In this document: in pieces, positions 35,929-44,898 of the stretch
How the letters are laid out: the number at the start of each line of letters is the position of its first letter
Numbering within the stretch: position 1 is the first letter of the stretch
NCBI RefSeq assembly: GCF_001542875.1
Contig: NZ_LMAF01000001.1
Location: 186,001 to 250,000, forward strand
Direction of reading: 5' to 3'
Source of the DNA: Erythrobacter sp. YT30
GTDB taxonomy: Bacteria > Pseudomonadota > Alphaproteobacteria > Sphingomonadales > Sphingomonadaceae
DNA: 64,000 nucleotides
Program-made: the position numbers and the translations under genes
Notes under the pieces: generated by a model
What the model saw: only the letters and a program-made list of their open reading frames with translations
The model's database searches: none
Told to the model about the DNA's origin: nothing

Positions 35929-35961
35929 AGCGCTTCCCATCCGTATGGGGAGCGCTTTTTT
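35929..35961 (+). terminator. Intrinsic terminator after the hemerythrin gene
   Basis: AGCGCTTCCCAT pairs with ATGGGGAGCGCT (35929-35940 and 35945-35956, one T-G), loop CCGT, then TTTTT. Confidence 0.9.
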
Positions 35962-36180
35962 ATGCGCGATCAAAAACTTCCCGCGCTGATGTTCGGCCCG
36001 CTTGCTGGGAGTTGACCACCTTCCAGAAACAAATTTGGCAGGTTGCATTTTTCGCACGGAACCTACTGAAGCGTCGTAAGTTTTTAACCTTGGGATCATC
36101 GAAAAGGGAGTGACGGGCCACAATTCCGGGCTTTTTGCTTGCCATGAATAGGCTGGAAACGGCTACAGAAAGGTAATGCC

Positions 36181-36801
36181 ATGAATTTCATGAATCACGA
36201 GGCCGACGAATTTGACCCGGACAATCCATTGAACAAGCCAGATGTACCCGAAGATGTGCAGGAAGCGATCCGCACCTTGCTGCGCTGGGCTGGTGATGAT
36301 CCGACCCGTGAAGGACTGATCGACACGCCCAAGCGTGTTGGCCGTGCATGGCTTGAATATTGCCGCGGCAATCAGGAAGACCCCTCGATCCACCTCGCCC
36401 GCATTTTCGAAGAGGTAGGCGGATATGATGAGATCGTTCTGTTAAAGGACATCCCCTTTCAGTCGCACTGTGAACACCACATGGCGCCGATCACGGGCAA
36501 AGCGCACATCGCCTATCTGCCTGACAAGAAAGTTGTCGGCATCTCAAAACTTGCGCGCGTGCTTCACGGTTTTGCGAATCGCCTTCAGGTGCAAGAGCGT
36601 TTGACTGCTGAGGTTGCGGACTGCATCTGGGATAACCTTGAACCGCGCGGCGTCGCCGTTGTGATTGAGGCTGAGCACGGATGCATGACAGGCCGCGGTG
36701 TGAAAGTGCACGAGGTTGAGATGCTCACCAGCCGCATGATGGGCTGCTTCCTCGAAGATCATCGCAGCCGCAAGGAAGTTATGAGCCTGATGGGCTATTG
36801 A
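36181..36801 (+). CDS. folE: GTP cyclohydrolase I
   Basis: Makes dihydroneopterin triphosphate, first step of tetrahydrofolate synthesis. The 206 residues show the zinc and catalytic regions SHCEHHMAPITGKAHIAYLP, LARVLHGFANRLQVQERLT and a second Cys in EAEHGCMTGRGV. The end LMGY is normal for a non-extended enzyme. A GAAAGG site precedes the ATG. The 219-base upstream gap after the hemerythrin terminator shows no gene. Its last 7 bases overlap the end of the convergent M24 gene. Confidence 0.97.
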   Translation: MNFMNHEADEFDPDNPLNKPDVPEDVQEAIRTLLRWAGDDPTREGLIDTPKRVGRAWLEYCRGNQEDPSIHLARIFEEVGGYDEIVLLKDIPFQSHCEHHMAPITGKAHIAYLPDKKVVGISKLARVLHGFANRLQVQERLTAEVADCIWDNLEPRGVAVVIEAEHGCMTGRGVKVHEVEMLTSRMMGCFLEDHRSRKEVMSLMGY

Positions 36802-38168
36802 TCGCCGGATGGTATGAGCGTCAGTTCGGTCTGGCGCCCATCCAGATAGCGCACGCTTTCGCCGTCAAAGAACGCGTCTTCTTCCGTTCGGAAGTCGACG
36901 CGTTGGCCGCCCCATTCGGGGACTTCGTAATAGTTTGTAAGCTCGATTGACCAAGCGGTGTTGGCTCGGAGGCTGTATTCGCCGCGTGGGTCAGCGCCTT
37001 GATTATCCCAAAATCCGATAGAGGTTCCCGCTCCATGGCCATGCGTGCCGATGGGGTGGGAATAAATCGACGGATCGAGTCCTTCTCCGATGGCCTGTTC
37101 CCTGGCAAGAGCCAAAACTTCGTTGCCGCTGCGTCCGACTTTGAAATGCGAGACGAGGATGTCCTGAATGTGGTTTGAATTAGCGAGGCCCTGGCGCAAA
37201 CCCGCAGGCGCTTCGGTTTCTCCCGGCTTCAAGACATAGGCAAGATGCTGAGTATCGGTGCTGAGCCGCAAATAGGTGATGCCGAAATCGGTCCACAAAA
37301 GGTCTCCGGGCTGGATCACGACATCGCCGCGCAACATGTCCTCCTCGTCCTCGCGCTGGATACCGATAGAGGGGTGAAACCATGGCGCGAGCCCGAGATT
37401 TGCAAGAGTATCGCGGTACCACCATTGCACATCGGTGGCGGTGGTCTTCCCAGGAGTGATGACCTCGCGCGAAAAAGCCTTCGCGATCAAAGCATGCGCG
37501 ATGCGCACAATCCAGGGGTAGATTTCGACTTCTTCTGGCGTTCGGGTTTCAAGCCAGCGCACCGATAGCGTTTCGCCGGAGACAAGCCGATCGGCGTATT
37601 TGGGCTCAAGCTTCGCTGCCATGGCTCTGTACTGGCTGAGCGTCATGCCATCGCCAAACGCGGTCCAATCGGAATAATTGATCGCGATTTTCTGCGGATC
37701 CCGCGCTGCGATGATGTCGGCAACCGCCTGCCATTGGTCCCGCTGTTCTTCGGGATCCCATGATGGTTCGAACAGGCCCGCGAGGCCGTAACGGCTTACC
37801 GTCAACCGCTCGATAGGTTCGCCATTGCCCGGATCGTGGAAGATAAGGATTGTTCGACGCCGCGCGCTCATGCTTTTTGCATCGAGCATGGAAGCCACCA
37901 CCGGCTCCTCAAAATACTCGCGCGACATCAGAAGCCAGAGATCAACACCTTCCTCACGCATGATTTGCGGGATGATAGTGTCGAGCCGCTTTGCGAGGAT
38001 GGCGTCAATGACGTCAGCGCGTTCTCGCATCGACAATATGTAGGGGAGGGTGGGGGCGCTTTCTTCTACCTCGCTCATCGGCAGAACAGGCGTCTGCGCC
38101 AAGGCAGGCCAGGAAAGCGCTGCGAAGGCAGCCGGAAGGCCCAAGCGATAAACTACGCGTCGCGCCAT
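36795..38168 (-). CDS. Exported M24-family (aminopeptidase P/prolidase-like) metallopeptidase
   Basis: 457 residues with a signal peptide (LPAAFAALSWPALAQ, cleavage after ALA). The C-terminal pita-bread domain keeps the M24 metal ligands: two Asp in LLWTDFGITYLRLSTDTQ, His in HPIGTHGHGAG, Glu in WSIELTN and Glu in VDFRTEEDAFF. Normal M24 folds. The N-terminal creatinase-like half contains the stretch LWLLMSREYFEEPVV. Periplasmic dipeptide or X-Pro hydrolysis is likely, with the real substrate unknown. AAGGGAG precedes the ATG. Peroxiredoxin lies upstream on the same strand with a 29-base gap. Confidence 0.88.
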   Translation of the reverse strand: MARRVVYRLGLPAAFAALSWPALAQTPVLPMSEVEESAPTLPYILSMRERADVIDAILAKRLDTIIPQIMREEGVDLWLLMSREYFEEPVVASMLDAKSMSARRRTILIFHDPGNGEPIERLTVSRYGLAGLFEPSWDPEEQRDQWQAVADIIAARDPQKIAINYSDWTAFGDGMTLSQYRAMAAKLEPKYADRLVSGETLSVRWLETRTPEEVEIYPWIVRIAHALIAKAFSREVITPGKTTATDVQWWYRDTLANLGLAPWFHPSIGIQREDEEDMLRGDVVIQPGDLLWTDFGITYLRLSTDTQHLAYVLKPGETEAPAGLRQGLANSNHIQDILVSHFKVGRSGNEVLALAREQAIGEGLDPSIYSHPIGTHGHGAGTSIGFWDNQGADPRGEYSLRANTAWSIELTNYYEVPEWGGQRVDFRTEEDAFFDGESVRYLDGRQTELTLIPSGDQ

Positions 38169-38197
38169 TCCAGCTCCCTTGGTTTTGCCGTCAGATA

Positions 38198-38677
38198 TTA
38201 GAGCTGATCCAGCATGTGTTCAGCGCTCGACACTTTGAAATCGCCTGGCGCTTCGACATTCAGCTGTTCAACCACACCGTCATTCACCACCATCGAGAAA
38301 CGCTGACCGCGCTTGCCCATGCCAAAACCTGATCCATCCATGGTTAGGCCAACGCTTTCGGCAAAATCGCCATTGCCATCGGCAAGCATCGTGATGTCAT
38401 CTGACCCGGCAGCATCGTTCCATGCGCCCATTACGAACGCATCGTTTACAGCCGTGCCGACAATCTCATCGACGCCTTTGGCTTTGAGGTCGGCTGCCTT
38501 TTCTACAAATCCGGGAAGATGCTTGGCAGAGCAAGTGGGCGTGAACGCACCAGGAACCGAAAAGAGCGCCACTTTCTTACCCGCGAAGTACTCAGATGAT
38601 TGCACGGGCTGCGGGCCTTCAGCGGTCGCTTTCACCATCTGAACGTCGGGCAGTTTGTCGCCTACGGAAATTGTCAT
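38198..38677 (-). CDS. Peroxiredoxin (PRX5-type, redoxin family)
   Basis: Reduces peroxides at a peroxidatic cysteine, here C49 in VPGAFTPTCSAKHLPGF, the PRX5 signature. 159 residues, no second conserved cysteine obvious, so 1-Cys or a mixed type using glutathione or another thiol for recycling. AAGGAG sits before the ATG at 38677. Divergent from ahcY across 153 bases that hold a palindromic operator candidate. Confidence 0.94.
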   Translation of the reverse strand: MTISVGDKLPDVQMVKATAEGPQPVQSSEYFAGKKVALFSVPGAFTPTCSAKHLPGFVEKAADLKAKGVDEIVGTAVNDAFVMGAWNDAAGSDDITMLADGNGDFAESVGLTMDGSGFGMGKRGQRFSMVVNDGVVEQLNVEAPGDFKVSSAEHMLDQL

Positions 38678-38728
38678 GGGGGAGCTCCTTAAGTTGATTA
38701 AACACCTCTTGGGCGAGCTATAGGCGGA

Positions 38729-38773
38729 TTGACAAGCGCGGCAACAATTACAGATATAAAGATAACTTTATAT
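38729..38773 (+). promoter_or_regulatory. ahcY promoter with palindromic operator candidate
   Basis: A -35-like TTGACA at 38729-38734 is followed, with a spacer longer than ideal (17-20), by GATATA/TATAAA. That -10 region lies inside a perfect inverted repeat ATATAAAG-ATAA-CTTTATAT (38754-38773), so a bound repressor would block transcription. ArsR-family SahR regulators control S-adenosylhomocysteine genes in many Proteobacteria; assignment of this site to SahR is inference. Confidence 0.6.
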
Positions 38774-38830
38774 TTGCGTACCCGCAGCCACGCCGCTAGG
38801 GCGCGGGGCAATACGAAACGGAGACTCCCT

Positions 38831-40249
38831 ATGGCCACCGCTGCCCACACTCACGAATATACCATCAAGGATATCAGCCTTGCTCAATACGGCCGCGACG
38901 AGATCGCGATTGCAGAAACCGAAATGCCGGGGCTTATGGCTCTTCGCGAGGAATATGGTCCATCGCAGCCTCTGAAAGGCGCGCGGATCACTGGATCGCT
39001 GCACATGACAATCCAGACAGCGGTGCTGATCGAAACGCTTGTGGCACTCGGTGCCGAAGTGCGCTGGGCCACGTGCAACATCTTCTCGACCCAGGATCAT
39101 GCCGCTGCCGCAATTGCCGATCAGGGTATTCCAGTGTTCGCCATCAAGGGCGAAACGCTGGCTGATTACTGGGATTATGTTGGCCGCATTTTTGACTGGT
39201 CCACTGCAAGCGATCCCGATCAGACAGCCAACATCATTCTCGACGATGGCGGCGATGCGACCATGTTTGCGCTTTGGGGTGCACGGCTTGAAGCGGGCGA
39301 GGAAATGCCTGCGCCAGCCAACGCAGAAGAAATTGAATTCCAGCGCGCCCTCAAAGCTTATGTGAAAGCAAAGCCCGGCTATCTCACCAAGTCGGTTCAG
39401 AACATCAGAGGCGTGTCCGAAGAGACCACGACGGGCGTGATGCGCCTTTACCAGATCGCAAAGCAAGGCAAGCTGCCTTTCCCCGCGATCAACGTGAATG
39501 ACAGCGTGACCAAGTCGAAGTTCGACAACCTTTACGGCTGCAAGGAATCGCTGGTCGACGCGATCCGCCGCGCAACCGACGTGATGCTGGCCGGTAAGGT
39601 CGCCTGCGTTGCAGGGTATGGCGATGTGGGCAAGGGCTCTGCCGCTTCGCTGCGTGACGGCGGCGCGCGTGTAATGGTCACCGAGATTGACCCCATTTGC
39701 GCGCTTCAGGCCGCAATGGACGGCTATGAAGTCGTGACCATGGATGAAGCGGTCAAGCGCGCTGATATCTTCGTGACCGCAACCGGCAATGAAGGCGTCA
39801 TTACCGGTGAGCATATGAAAGCCATGAAGAATATGGCGATCGTCTCCAACATTGGCCACTTCGATAGCGAAATCCAGATTTCCGCGCTCGACAATTATGA
39901 GTGGAAGGAAATCAAGGACGGCACTGACATGGTGACGTTCCCCGATGGCAAGTCCATCCTGGTTCTCGCCAAGGGCCGCCTTGTGAACCTTGGCTGCGCG
40001 ACGGGCCACCCGAGCTTTGTGATGAGCGCGAGCTTCACCAACCAGGTGCTTGCTCAAATTGAACTCTACACCAAGTCTGAAGACTACGAGAACGACGTGT
40101 ATGTGCTGCCCAAGCATCTCGATGAGAAAGTGGCTGCGCTTCACCTTGAAAAGCTGGGTGTTCAGCTCAGCCAACTGAGCCAAAGCCAAGCCGATTACAT
40201 CGGTGTGCCGAAAGAAGGGCCATTCAAGCCCGATCACTATCGGTACTAA
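38831..40249 (+). CDS. ahcY: Adenosylhomocysteinase
   Basis: Splits S-adenosylhomocysteine into adenosine and homocysteine, removing the by-product of methylation. 472 residues with [26 protein letters not shown], the central NAD loop [22 protein letters not shown] and KPDHYRY at the C-terminus, a family hallmark. The ATG at 38831 is preceded by CGGAGA; in-frame sequence upstream to 38729 overlaps the promoter and is not coding. The intact NAD loop and C-terminus indicate a functional enzyme. metY, which makes homocysteine by a different route, is also in this window. Confidence 0.98.
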   Translation: MATAAHTHEYTIKDISLAQYGRDEIAIAETEMPGLMALREEYGPSQPLKGARITGSLHMTIQTAVLIETLVALGAEVRWATCNIFSTQDHAAAAIADQGIPVFAIKGETLADYWDYVGRIFDWSTASDPDQTANIILDDGGDATMFALWGARLEAGEEMPAPANAEEIEFQRALKAYVKAKPGYLTKSVQNIRGVSEETTTGVMRLYQIAKQGKLPFPAINVNDSVTKSKFDNLYGCKESLVDAIRRATDVMLAGKVACVAGYGDVGKGSAASLRDGGARVMVTEIDPICALQAAMDGYEVVTMDEAVKRADIFVTATGNEGVITGEHMKAMKNMAIVSNIGHFDSEIQISALDNYEWKEIKDGTDMVTFPDGKSILVLAKGRLVNLGCATGHPSFVMSASFTNQVLAQIELYTKSEDYENDVYVLPKHLDEKVAALHLEKLGVQLSQLSQSQADYIGVPKEGPFKPDHYRY

Positions 40250-40265
40250 GCCTTTGGATCACGGA

Positions 40266-40296
40266 AAAAGCCCTCGCAAATGTGCGGGGGCTTTTC
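40266..40296 (+). terminator. Intrinsic terminator after ahcY
   Basis: AAAAGCCCTCGCA pairs with TGCGGGGGCTTTT (40266-40278 and 40283-40295, one T-G), loop AATG. It separates ahcY from the following kinase gene. Confidence 0.9.
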
Positions 40297-40344
40297 TCAT
40301 TCCAGACATTGCATCAACGCGCTCGCTTGCATAGCTGAGACACG

Positions 40345-42726
40345 ATGGAATTGTCGCCGCTTGCATTGGTGCTGATTGGCTTGCTGCTTGCCGCCTGGGC
40401 GGGGGCGGCGACGTTCGCGATTGTCCGCGCCAACGCCAAAACGCGGCGCATGACTGCGGTGCAAACATCGCTCAAACGCATGCAGCATATGCTGGATGTT
40501 GCGCCTTCCGTGCCGTTGCTGGTGAGAGTGGATGGCCGGATTGAAGCGCCCATTCGTCTTGCCCGGTGGCTGGGGCTTGATGAATTGCCAGAATATCTGA
40601 GCGAGCTTGCGGCAGATGAGAACCTTTACCAAGGGGCGAGCACTGGAGTATCGCCAGAACAACTCGAAACTTTGACAGAGAACATCCGGCGTACGCAGAA
40701 AACGGCTGCCCCGTTTCACATGGCGCTGACCCCGCCCGGTTCCAGCCGTTCGCTTGCGCTTCAGGGCGCGTTGGCTGATCCGCAGGTTTCGCCCGGCGGC
40801 GCAGCGCTGATTTGGGTGTTCGACTTCACCGAAAGCGAAGATGAAATCTCGCAGCTGCGCCTTGGCAAATCGCGGGCTGAGAAGGATTTTGCGGCACTCG
40901 TCGGCCTGATTGAGGCAGCGCCCGTCCCGATGTGGTTTCGTGGGCGCGAAATGAAGCTGCAGCTGGTCAACCAAGCTTATGTCGATGCGGTGGGCGCGGA
41001 AGATGCCAATATGGTGGTGTCCCAGCAGCTTGAGCTTGTCGAAGCCGAGGAAGGCAAGAGCCCTGCGGAAATAGCGCAAGCCGCGATGATGAGCCAGGAA
41101 AAGACAGAGCGCGAAATCGCTACGACTATCCATGGCGCGCGCAGGACATTGCGAGTGAGCGATCTGCCGCTTGGGCGAGAGGGCGTTGCCGGATACGCGA
41201 TCGATATCGAAGAGCAGCAGCAGGTGCGCCGTGAATTTCGCGCCTTTCGCGAAGCCCAGCGCGCCATGCTCGATCAGCTTTCGGTGGGCGTGGCGCAATT
41301 CAATGCGGCTGAACAGCTGGTGTTTGCAAACCGTCCTGTGCGGCGACTTTTCGCGCTGACCAAGAAAGCGATCGAGGAAAAGCAGCCGTTTGATCGCTTC
41401 TTGTCCGATGCCAGAGAACGCGGCCTTACGCCCGAAGTGCGCGATTTTCCCGAATGGCGCCGCGAACGCGAGGCCTGGTTCGGCGCGACCGAGATGATCG
41501 AGGAACCATGGCCACTTCCGGGCGGGACGCACCTGCGCATTGTCGCACAGCCGATGCCTGATGGGGGCTTAGTGATGGTGGCTGAGGATCGCACTGAGAG
41601 CCTCGCCTTGTCAGCCGTGCGTGACACGCTTTTACGGACCCGCACCGCGACGCTCGACAGCCTATTTGAAGCTCTGGCCATTTTTGCGCCCGATGGTTCC
41701 GTGCAGCTGTGGAACCGGACCTTTGCGCCAACTTGGGGACTGACGGCGGAGTTTCTCGATACTCATCCTTCTGCAGACGGCTTACTCGATGCTATCGGCG
41801 CGAACTTGAAGCGCCCGGCAGAGGCGCAGACGATTGGCGCAGTGGTGCGTGCGGCGACACTCGATCGTCGGGAGAAAGATGGCCAGGTGGTGCTCGCAGA
41901 TGGGCGCACATTGCGTTTTGCCGGTGTGCCTTTGCCCGATGGCAACGGCCTTTTGACTGTGCTCGATATCACCGATTCTCAAAAGGCTGAGCAGGCTCTG
42001 CGCGACCGGGCTGTTGCTCTGGAAGAAGCAGACGCGGTGAAAGCGCGCTTCCTTGCCAACATGTCGTACGAATTCCGAACACCGCTCACGTCTATTGGCG
42101 GATTTGCCGAGCTCATTAAGAGCGGGGCAGCCGGGGAATTGAGCGATCAGGTGGATGAATATCTAGACGCCATTCTGGTGGCTGTTGCGCGCCTTACCGA
42201 GCAGGTCGAAAACGTGCTCGACCTCTCGCAAAGCGAGGCAGGACTGCTGCCCATCAACAAAGAAGACACCGATCTCCTCAAATTCCTCACAGGGCTCGTG
42301 CGCGCACGAGAGGAGGCCATCATTGCGGCGGGTCTTGGTCTCGATCTGAAAGGGCGCAGTGGCCGCATCGTTGAGCTTGACCCTCGCCAGATGGGCCGCG
42401 CCATCGGCCATTTGCTCGATAATGCGATCACTGGCACGCCTGAAGATGGCAAGATCCTCATCGAAATTCACCCCGGTCCAAAAGACAATGCCGATGGTAA
42501 GGAATGGGCCGCGCAAATCATTATCTCCGACAATGGTTCTGGTATGACCGAAGAAGAGCTGGCCCGCGCGCTCGAGGGGGATGACCCTGACTCCGACGGC
42601 GAAGTCAAGAAACGCACCGGCCTTGGTATTCCGCTCGCTCGCCAATTGATCGAAGCGCACGGCGGCGAGTTTGACCTCCAGAGCGAGAAAGGCGTGGGCA
42701 CGACTGCGATCATCCTCCTTCCGTGA
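40345..42726 (+). CDS. divL: DivL-like PAS-domain histidine-kinase homologue with Tyr in place of the acceptor His
   Basis: 793 residues: one N-terminal membrane helix (about 5-27), several PAS-like regions between about 60 and 540, a dimerisation helix region and an ATPase domain. The H-box reads ANMSYEFRTPLTSIGGFAEL, so the acceptor position is tyrosine Y575 rather than histidine. This is the hallmark of Caulobacter DivL (Y550), which with DivK controls the CckA-CtrA cell-cycle pathway. ATPase motifs look intact: N693 in HLLDNAITG, D729 in ISDNGSGM, TGLGIPLARQLI and GVGTTAII. The neighbourhood (tsaE, amgK, murU, addBA) also agrees with DivL. The GTGA overlap with tsaE follows. The gene name is strongly supported by the Tyr; the regulatory role is inferred. 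Confidence 0.92.
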   Translation: MELSPLALVLIGLLLAAWAGAATFAIVRANAKTRRMTAVQTSLKRMQHMLDVAPSVPLLVRVDGRIEAPIRLARWLGLDELPEYLSELAADENLYQGASTGVSPEQLETLTENIRRTQKTAAPFHMALTPPGSSRSLALQGALADPQVSPGGAALIWVFDFTESEDEISQLRLGKSRAEKDFAALVGLIEAAPVPMWFRGREMKLQLVNQAYVDAVGAEDANMVVSQQLELVEAEEGKSPAEIAQAAMMSQEKTEREIATTIHGARRTLRVSDLPLGREGVAGYAIDIEEQQQVRREFRAFREAQRAMLDQLSVGVAQFNAAEQLVFANRPVRRLFALTKKAIEEKQPFDRFLSDARERGLTPEVRDFPEWRREREAWFGATEMIEEPWPLPGGTHLRIVAQPMPDGGLVMVAEDRTESLALSAVRDTLLRTRTATLDSLFEALAIFAPDGSVQLWNRTFAPTWGLTAEFLDTHPSADGLLDAIGANLKRPAEAQTIGAVVRAATLDRREKDGQVVLADGRTLRFAGVPLPDGNGLLTVLDITDSQKAEQALRDRAVALEEADAVKARFLANMSYEFRTPLTSIGGFAELIKSGAAGELSDQVDEYLDAILVAVARLTEQVENVLDLSQSEAGLLPINKEDTDLLKFLTGLVRAREEAIIAAGLGLDLKGRSGRIVELDPRQMGRAIGHLLDNAITGTPEDGKILIEIHPGPKDNADGKEWAAQIIISDNGSGMTEEELARALEGDDPDSDGEVKKRTGLGIPLARQLIEAHGGEFDLQSEKGVGTTAIILLP

Positions 42727-43187
42727 GTGAAAAGCGCCGCACCCTGCCGGATCTGGCTGCAATGGCCGGCTTCGGATCGCGCATCGCAGCCAATCTGCGG
42801 GCTGGCGACGTTGTTGCCCTCTCTGGGGGATTGGGCGCAGGAAAGACGACTTTGGCCCGCGAAATCCTCTTTGCTTTGGGGCATAAAGGCGATGTGCCCA
42901 GTCCGACGTTCACAATCATAGAGACTTACGATGCGCCCGATATGCGGATCCCGGTGGTCCATGCGGATTTCTACCGACTAGACGATCCATCCGAACTCGC
43001 GGAGATCGGCCTCGATGATTACCGCGAGGGCGCAGCACTCATCGCCGAATGGCCCGATCAAGCTGGCGGCTTTGCGCATGAGGCCGGCTGCCTCGAAATT
43101 GAAATCAAGCGCGGCGAAGACCCTGAGGATCAAACGCGAATTGCGATTGCGAGAGGCGGGGCTGATTGGGTAGGGCGCCTTCCATGA
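42723..43187 (+). CDS. tsaE: tRNA threonylcarbamoyladenosine biosynthesis ATPase TsaE
   Basis: Needed with TsaB and TsaD for the t6A modification of ANN-decoding tRNAs. The 154 residues have Walker A GGLGAGKT at 35-42, SPTFTIIETY and HADFYRLDDPSELAEIGLDD, both typical. The GTG start overlaps the preceding stop (GTGA); the stop overlaps the next start (ATGA). Confidence 0.95.
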   Translation: MSEKRRTLPDLAAMAGFGSRIAANLRAGDVVALSGGLGAGKTTLAREILFALGHKGDVPSPTFTIIETYDAPDMRIPVVHADFYRLDDPSELAEIGLDDYREGAALIAEWPDQAGGFAHEAGCLEIEIKRGEDPEDQTRIAIARGGADWVGRLP

Positions 43188-44185
43188 CGGATAATGCCAA
43201 GAATGATTTGCCTGAGGGATTGCACGACTTTCTCGCAAAAGCGGGCTGGGACAATGCGGCAATCGATCCCATTCCAGGCGATGCATCATTCCGGCGCTAT
43301 TTTCGCCTCGCAAAACCTGATAGCGATAAGGCAATGTTGATGCATGCGCCGCCACCGCATGAAAATCCCGAACCCTTCCTCAAAGTCGCGCACTGGTTGA
43401 CCGATCACGGTATGCGCGCACCCGAAATTCTGGCTGAGGATGCGGCGAAGGGCTGGGTGCTGCTCGAAGACTTTGGCAACGATCGGATGCGTGATTGGCT
43501 TGACCTCAATCCTGATAGCGAGAGGGCAGCTTACAAGGCAGCAATCGATGCTCTGGTTGAATTGCATCAGCGCCCCGCAGGCCCGTTCGACACGTATGAC
43601 ATGCCGACCTATCAGCGCGAGGTTGGGCTGCTCACTGAATGGTATGCGCCCGCTCAAGGCCTTGATGTGGACGGGGATGGATACGTCTCCGCATGGGAAG
43701 AAGCGCTCGCCCCTTTGATCACGCGGCAGGCAAAGCCCGTCACCGTTCTGCGCGATTATCACGCGGAAAACATCATGCTCTTAAACGGTTCGCCATCTGC
43801 AACGCAGGGGCTGATTGATTTTCAGGATGCGCTTGTCGGACACCCGGCATACGATCTGGTTTCACTTCTTCAGGATGCGCGGCGCGACGTGTCGCTGCAA
43901 CTCGAAAAGGAGATGCTCGATCGCTACATTCAGTCAGCCCAGCCAGGCGGTGATTTTGCAGCCGACTACGCGCGGCTTGGTGCGCAGAGAAATGCCAAGA
44001 TTGTTGGCATTTTCACTCGCCTTTACAAACGCGATGGAAAGCCGCGTTACCTGTCCATGATCCCTCGCGTTTGGGCAGCGATGGAGCGCGATCTGGCGCA
44101 TTCGGCGCTTAAGCCTGTCGCGCGATGGTTTGATGCCAACATCCCCGAAGAATTGCGCCGATCAGGCGGCGGAAGGATCGTATGA
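43184..44185 (+). CDS. amgK: Sugar kinase AmgK, cell-wall recycling (N-acetylmuramate/GlcNAc 1-kinase)
   Basis: 333-residue aminoglycoside-phosphotransferase-fold kinase. Motifs are GDASFRRYFRL (nucleotide loop region), VLLEDFGNDRM, VLRDYHAENIML with catalytic Asp, and IDFQDALVGHPAYDLVSLL with metal-binding Asp. In Pseudomonas putida AmgK phosphorylates N-acetylmuramate at carbon 1 and MurU then makes UDP-MurNAc, bypassing de novo synthesis and fosfomycin. Direct coupling to murU here (ATGA) supports that role; function is from homology and context. Confidence 0.88.
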   Translation: MTDNAKNDLPEGLHDFLAKAGWDNAAIDPIPGDASFRRYFRLAKPDSDKAMLMHAPPPHENPEPFLKVAHWLTDHGMRAPEILAEDAAKGWVLLEDFGNDRMRDWLDLNPDSERAAYKAAIDALVELHQRPAGPFDTYDMPTYQREVGLLTEWYAPAQGLDVDGDGYVSAWEEALAPLITRQAKPVTVLRDYHAENIMLLNGSPSATQGLIDFQDALVGHPAYDLVSLLQDARRDVSLQLEKEMLDRYIQSAQPGGDFAADYARLGAQRNAKIVGIFTRLYKRDGKPRYLSMIPRVWAAMERDLAHSALKPVARWFDANIPEELRRSGGGRIV

Positions 44186-44898
44186 GCAAGCTTGTCAGCG
44201 ACACGGCGATGGTCATGGCCGCTGGCCTTGGCAAACGCATGCGTCCGCTCACCGCAAGCCAGCCCAAGCCGCTTGTGCGCGTGGCGGGAAAGCCTTTGAT
44301 CGATCACGCGCTTGATCGGCTCGAAGAAGCTGGCGTGGCAAAGGCCGTCGTCAATGTTCATTACCTTGGCGATGCGTTGGAAGCGCATGTTCGCGAGCGC
44401 CATTCACCCAAAGTCACCATCTCGGATGAGCGGGATGAACTGCTCGAGACGGGCGGGGGCATGATCAAGGCAAAATCGCATCTGCCTGATCCGTTCTACT
44501 GCCTTAACGCTGATAACATCTGGCTTGATGGCCCGCGCAATGCCTTCGCCGATCTATCTGCACGCTGGAATGCGGATGAGATGGATGCGCTGCTGCTCAC
44601 CGTGCCACATACGCGCGCTGCCAATTTTACAGGCCAGGGCGATTTTTACATGGACCCGCATGGTAAGCTGTCACGGCGCAAAGCTGGGCGAATTGCACCC
44701 TTCATCTACACCGGCATTCAGTTGGTATCGCACCGTCTCCTGCGCGATGCGCCAGATGGCAAATTTTCGACCAACATCTTGTGGAACCGAGCGATAGAAG
44801 AAGAGCGATTGTTCGGCCTTTGCTTTACCGGTCAATGGTTTGAAGTCGGCACACCGCAGGCCATCCGTCCTACGGAAGATGCTTTGCAGCGTGGATAG
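44182..44898 (+). CDS. murU: N-acetylmuramate alpha-1-phosphate uridylyltransferase
   Basis: 238-residue nucleotidyltransferase with AAGLGKRMRPLT at 13-24, the substrate lysine region QPKPLVRVAGKPL, LNADNIW and GTPQAI. It follows amgK with an ATGA overlap, so it is best read as the second enzyme of the MurNAc recycling bypass, making UDP-MurNAc from MurNAc-1-phosphate. A general NDP-sugar pyrophosphorylase role cannot be excluded from sequence alone. Confidence 0.88.
   Translation: MSKLVSDTAMVMAAGLGKRMRPLTASQPKPLVRVAGKPLIDHALDRLEEAGVAKAVVNVHYLGDALEAHVRERHSPKVTISDERDELLETGGGMIKAKSHLPDPFYCLNADNIWLDGPRNAFADLSARWNADEMDALLLTVPHTRAANFTGQGDFYMDPHGKLSRRKAGRIAPFIYTGIQLVSHRLLRDAPDGKFSTNILWNRAIEEERLFGLCFTGQWFEVGTPQAIRPTEDALQRG

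Noticed and set aside
38768..40237. A 489-codon open frame antisense to ahcY
   Set aside because: It shadows a highly conserved enzyme gene, has unusual amino-acid composition and no recognisable domain; long antisense frames are common at this GC and codon bias.
40297..41532. A 411-codon open frame antisense to divL and the ahcY terminator
   Set aside because: Composition rich in Arg/His/Leu with no family features, and it crosses a terminator hairpin.
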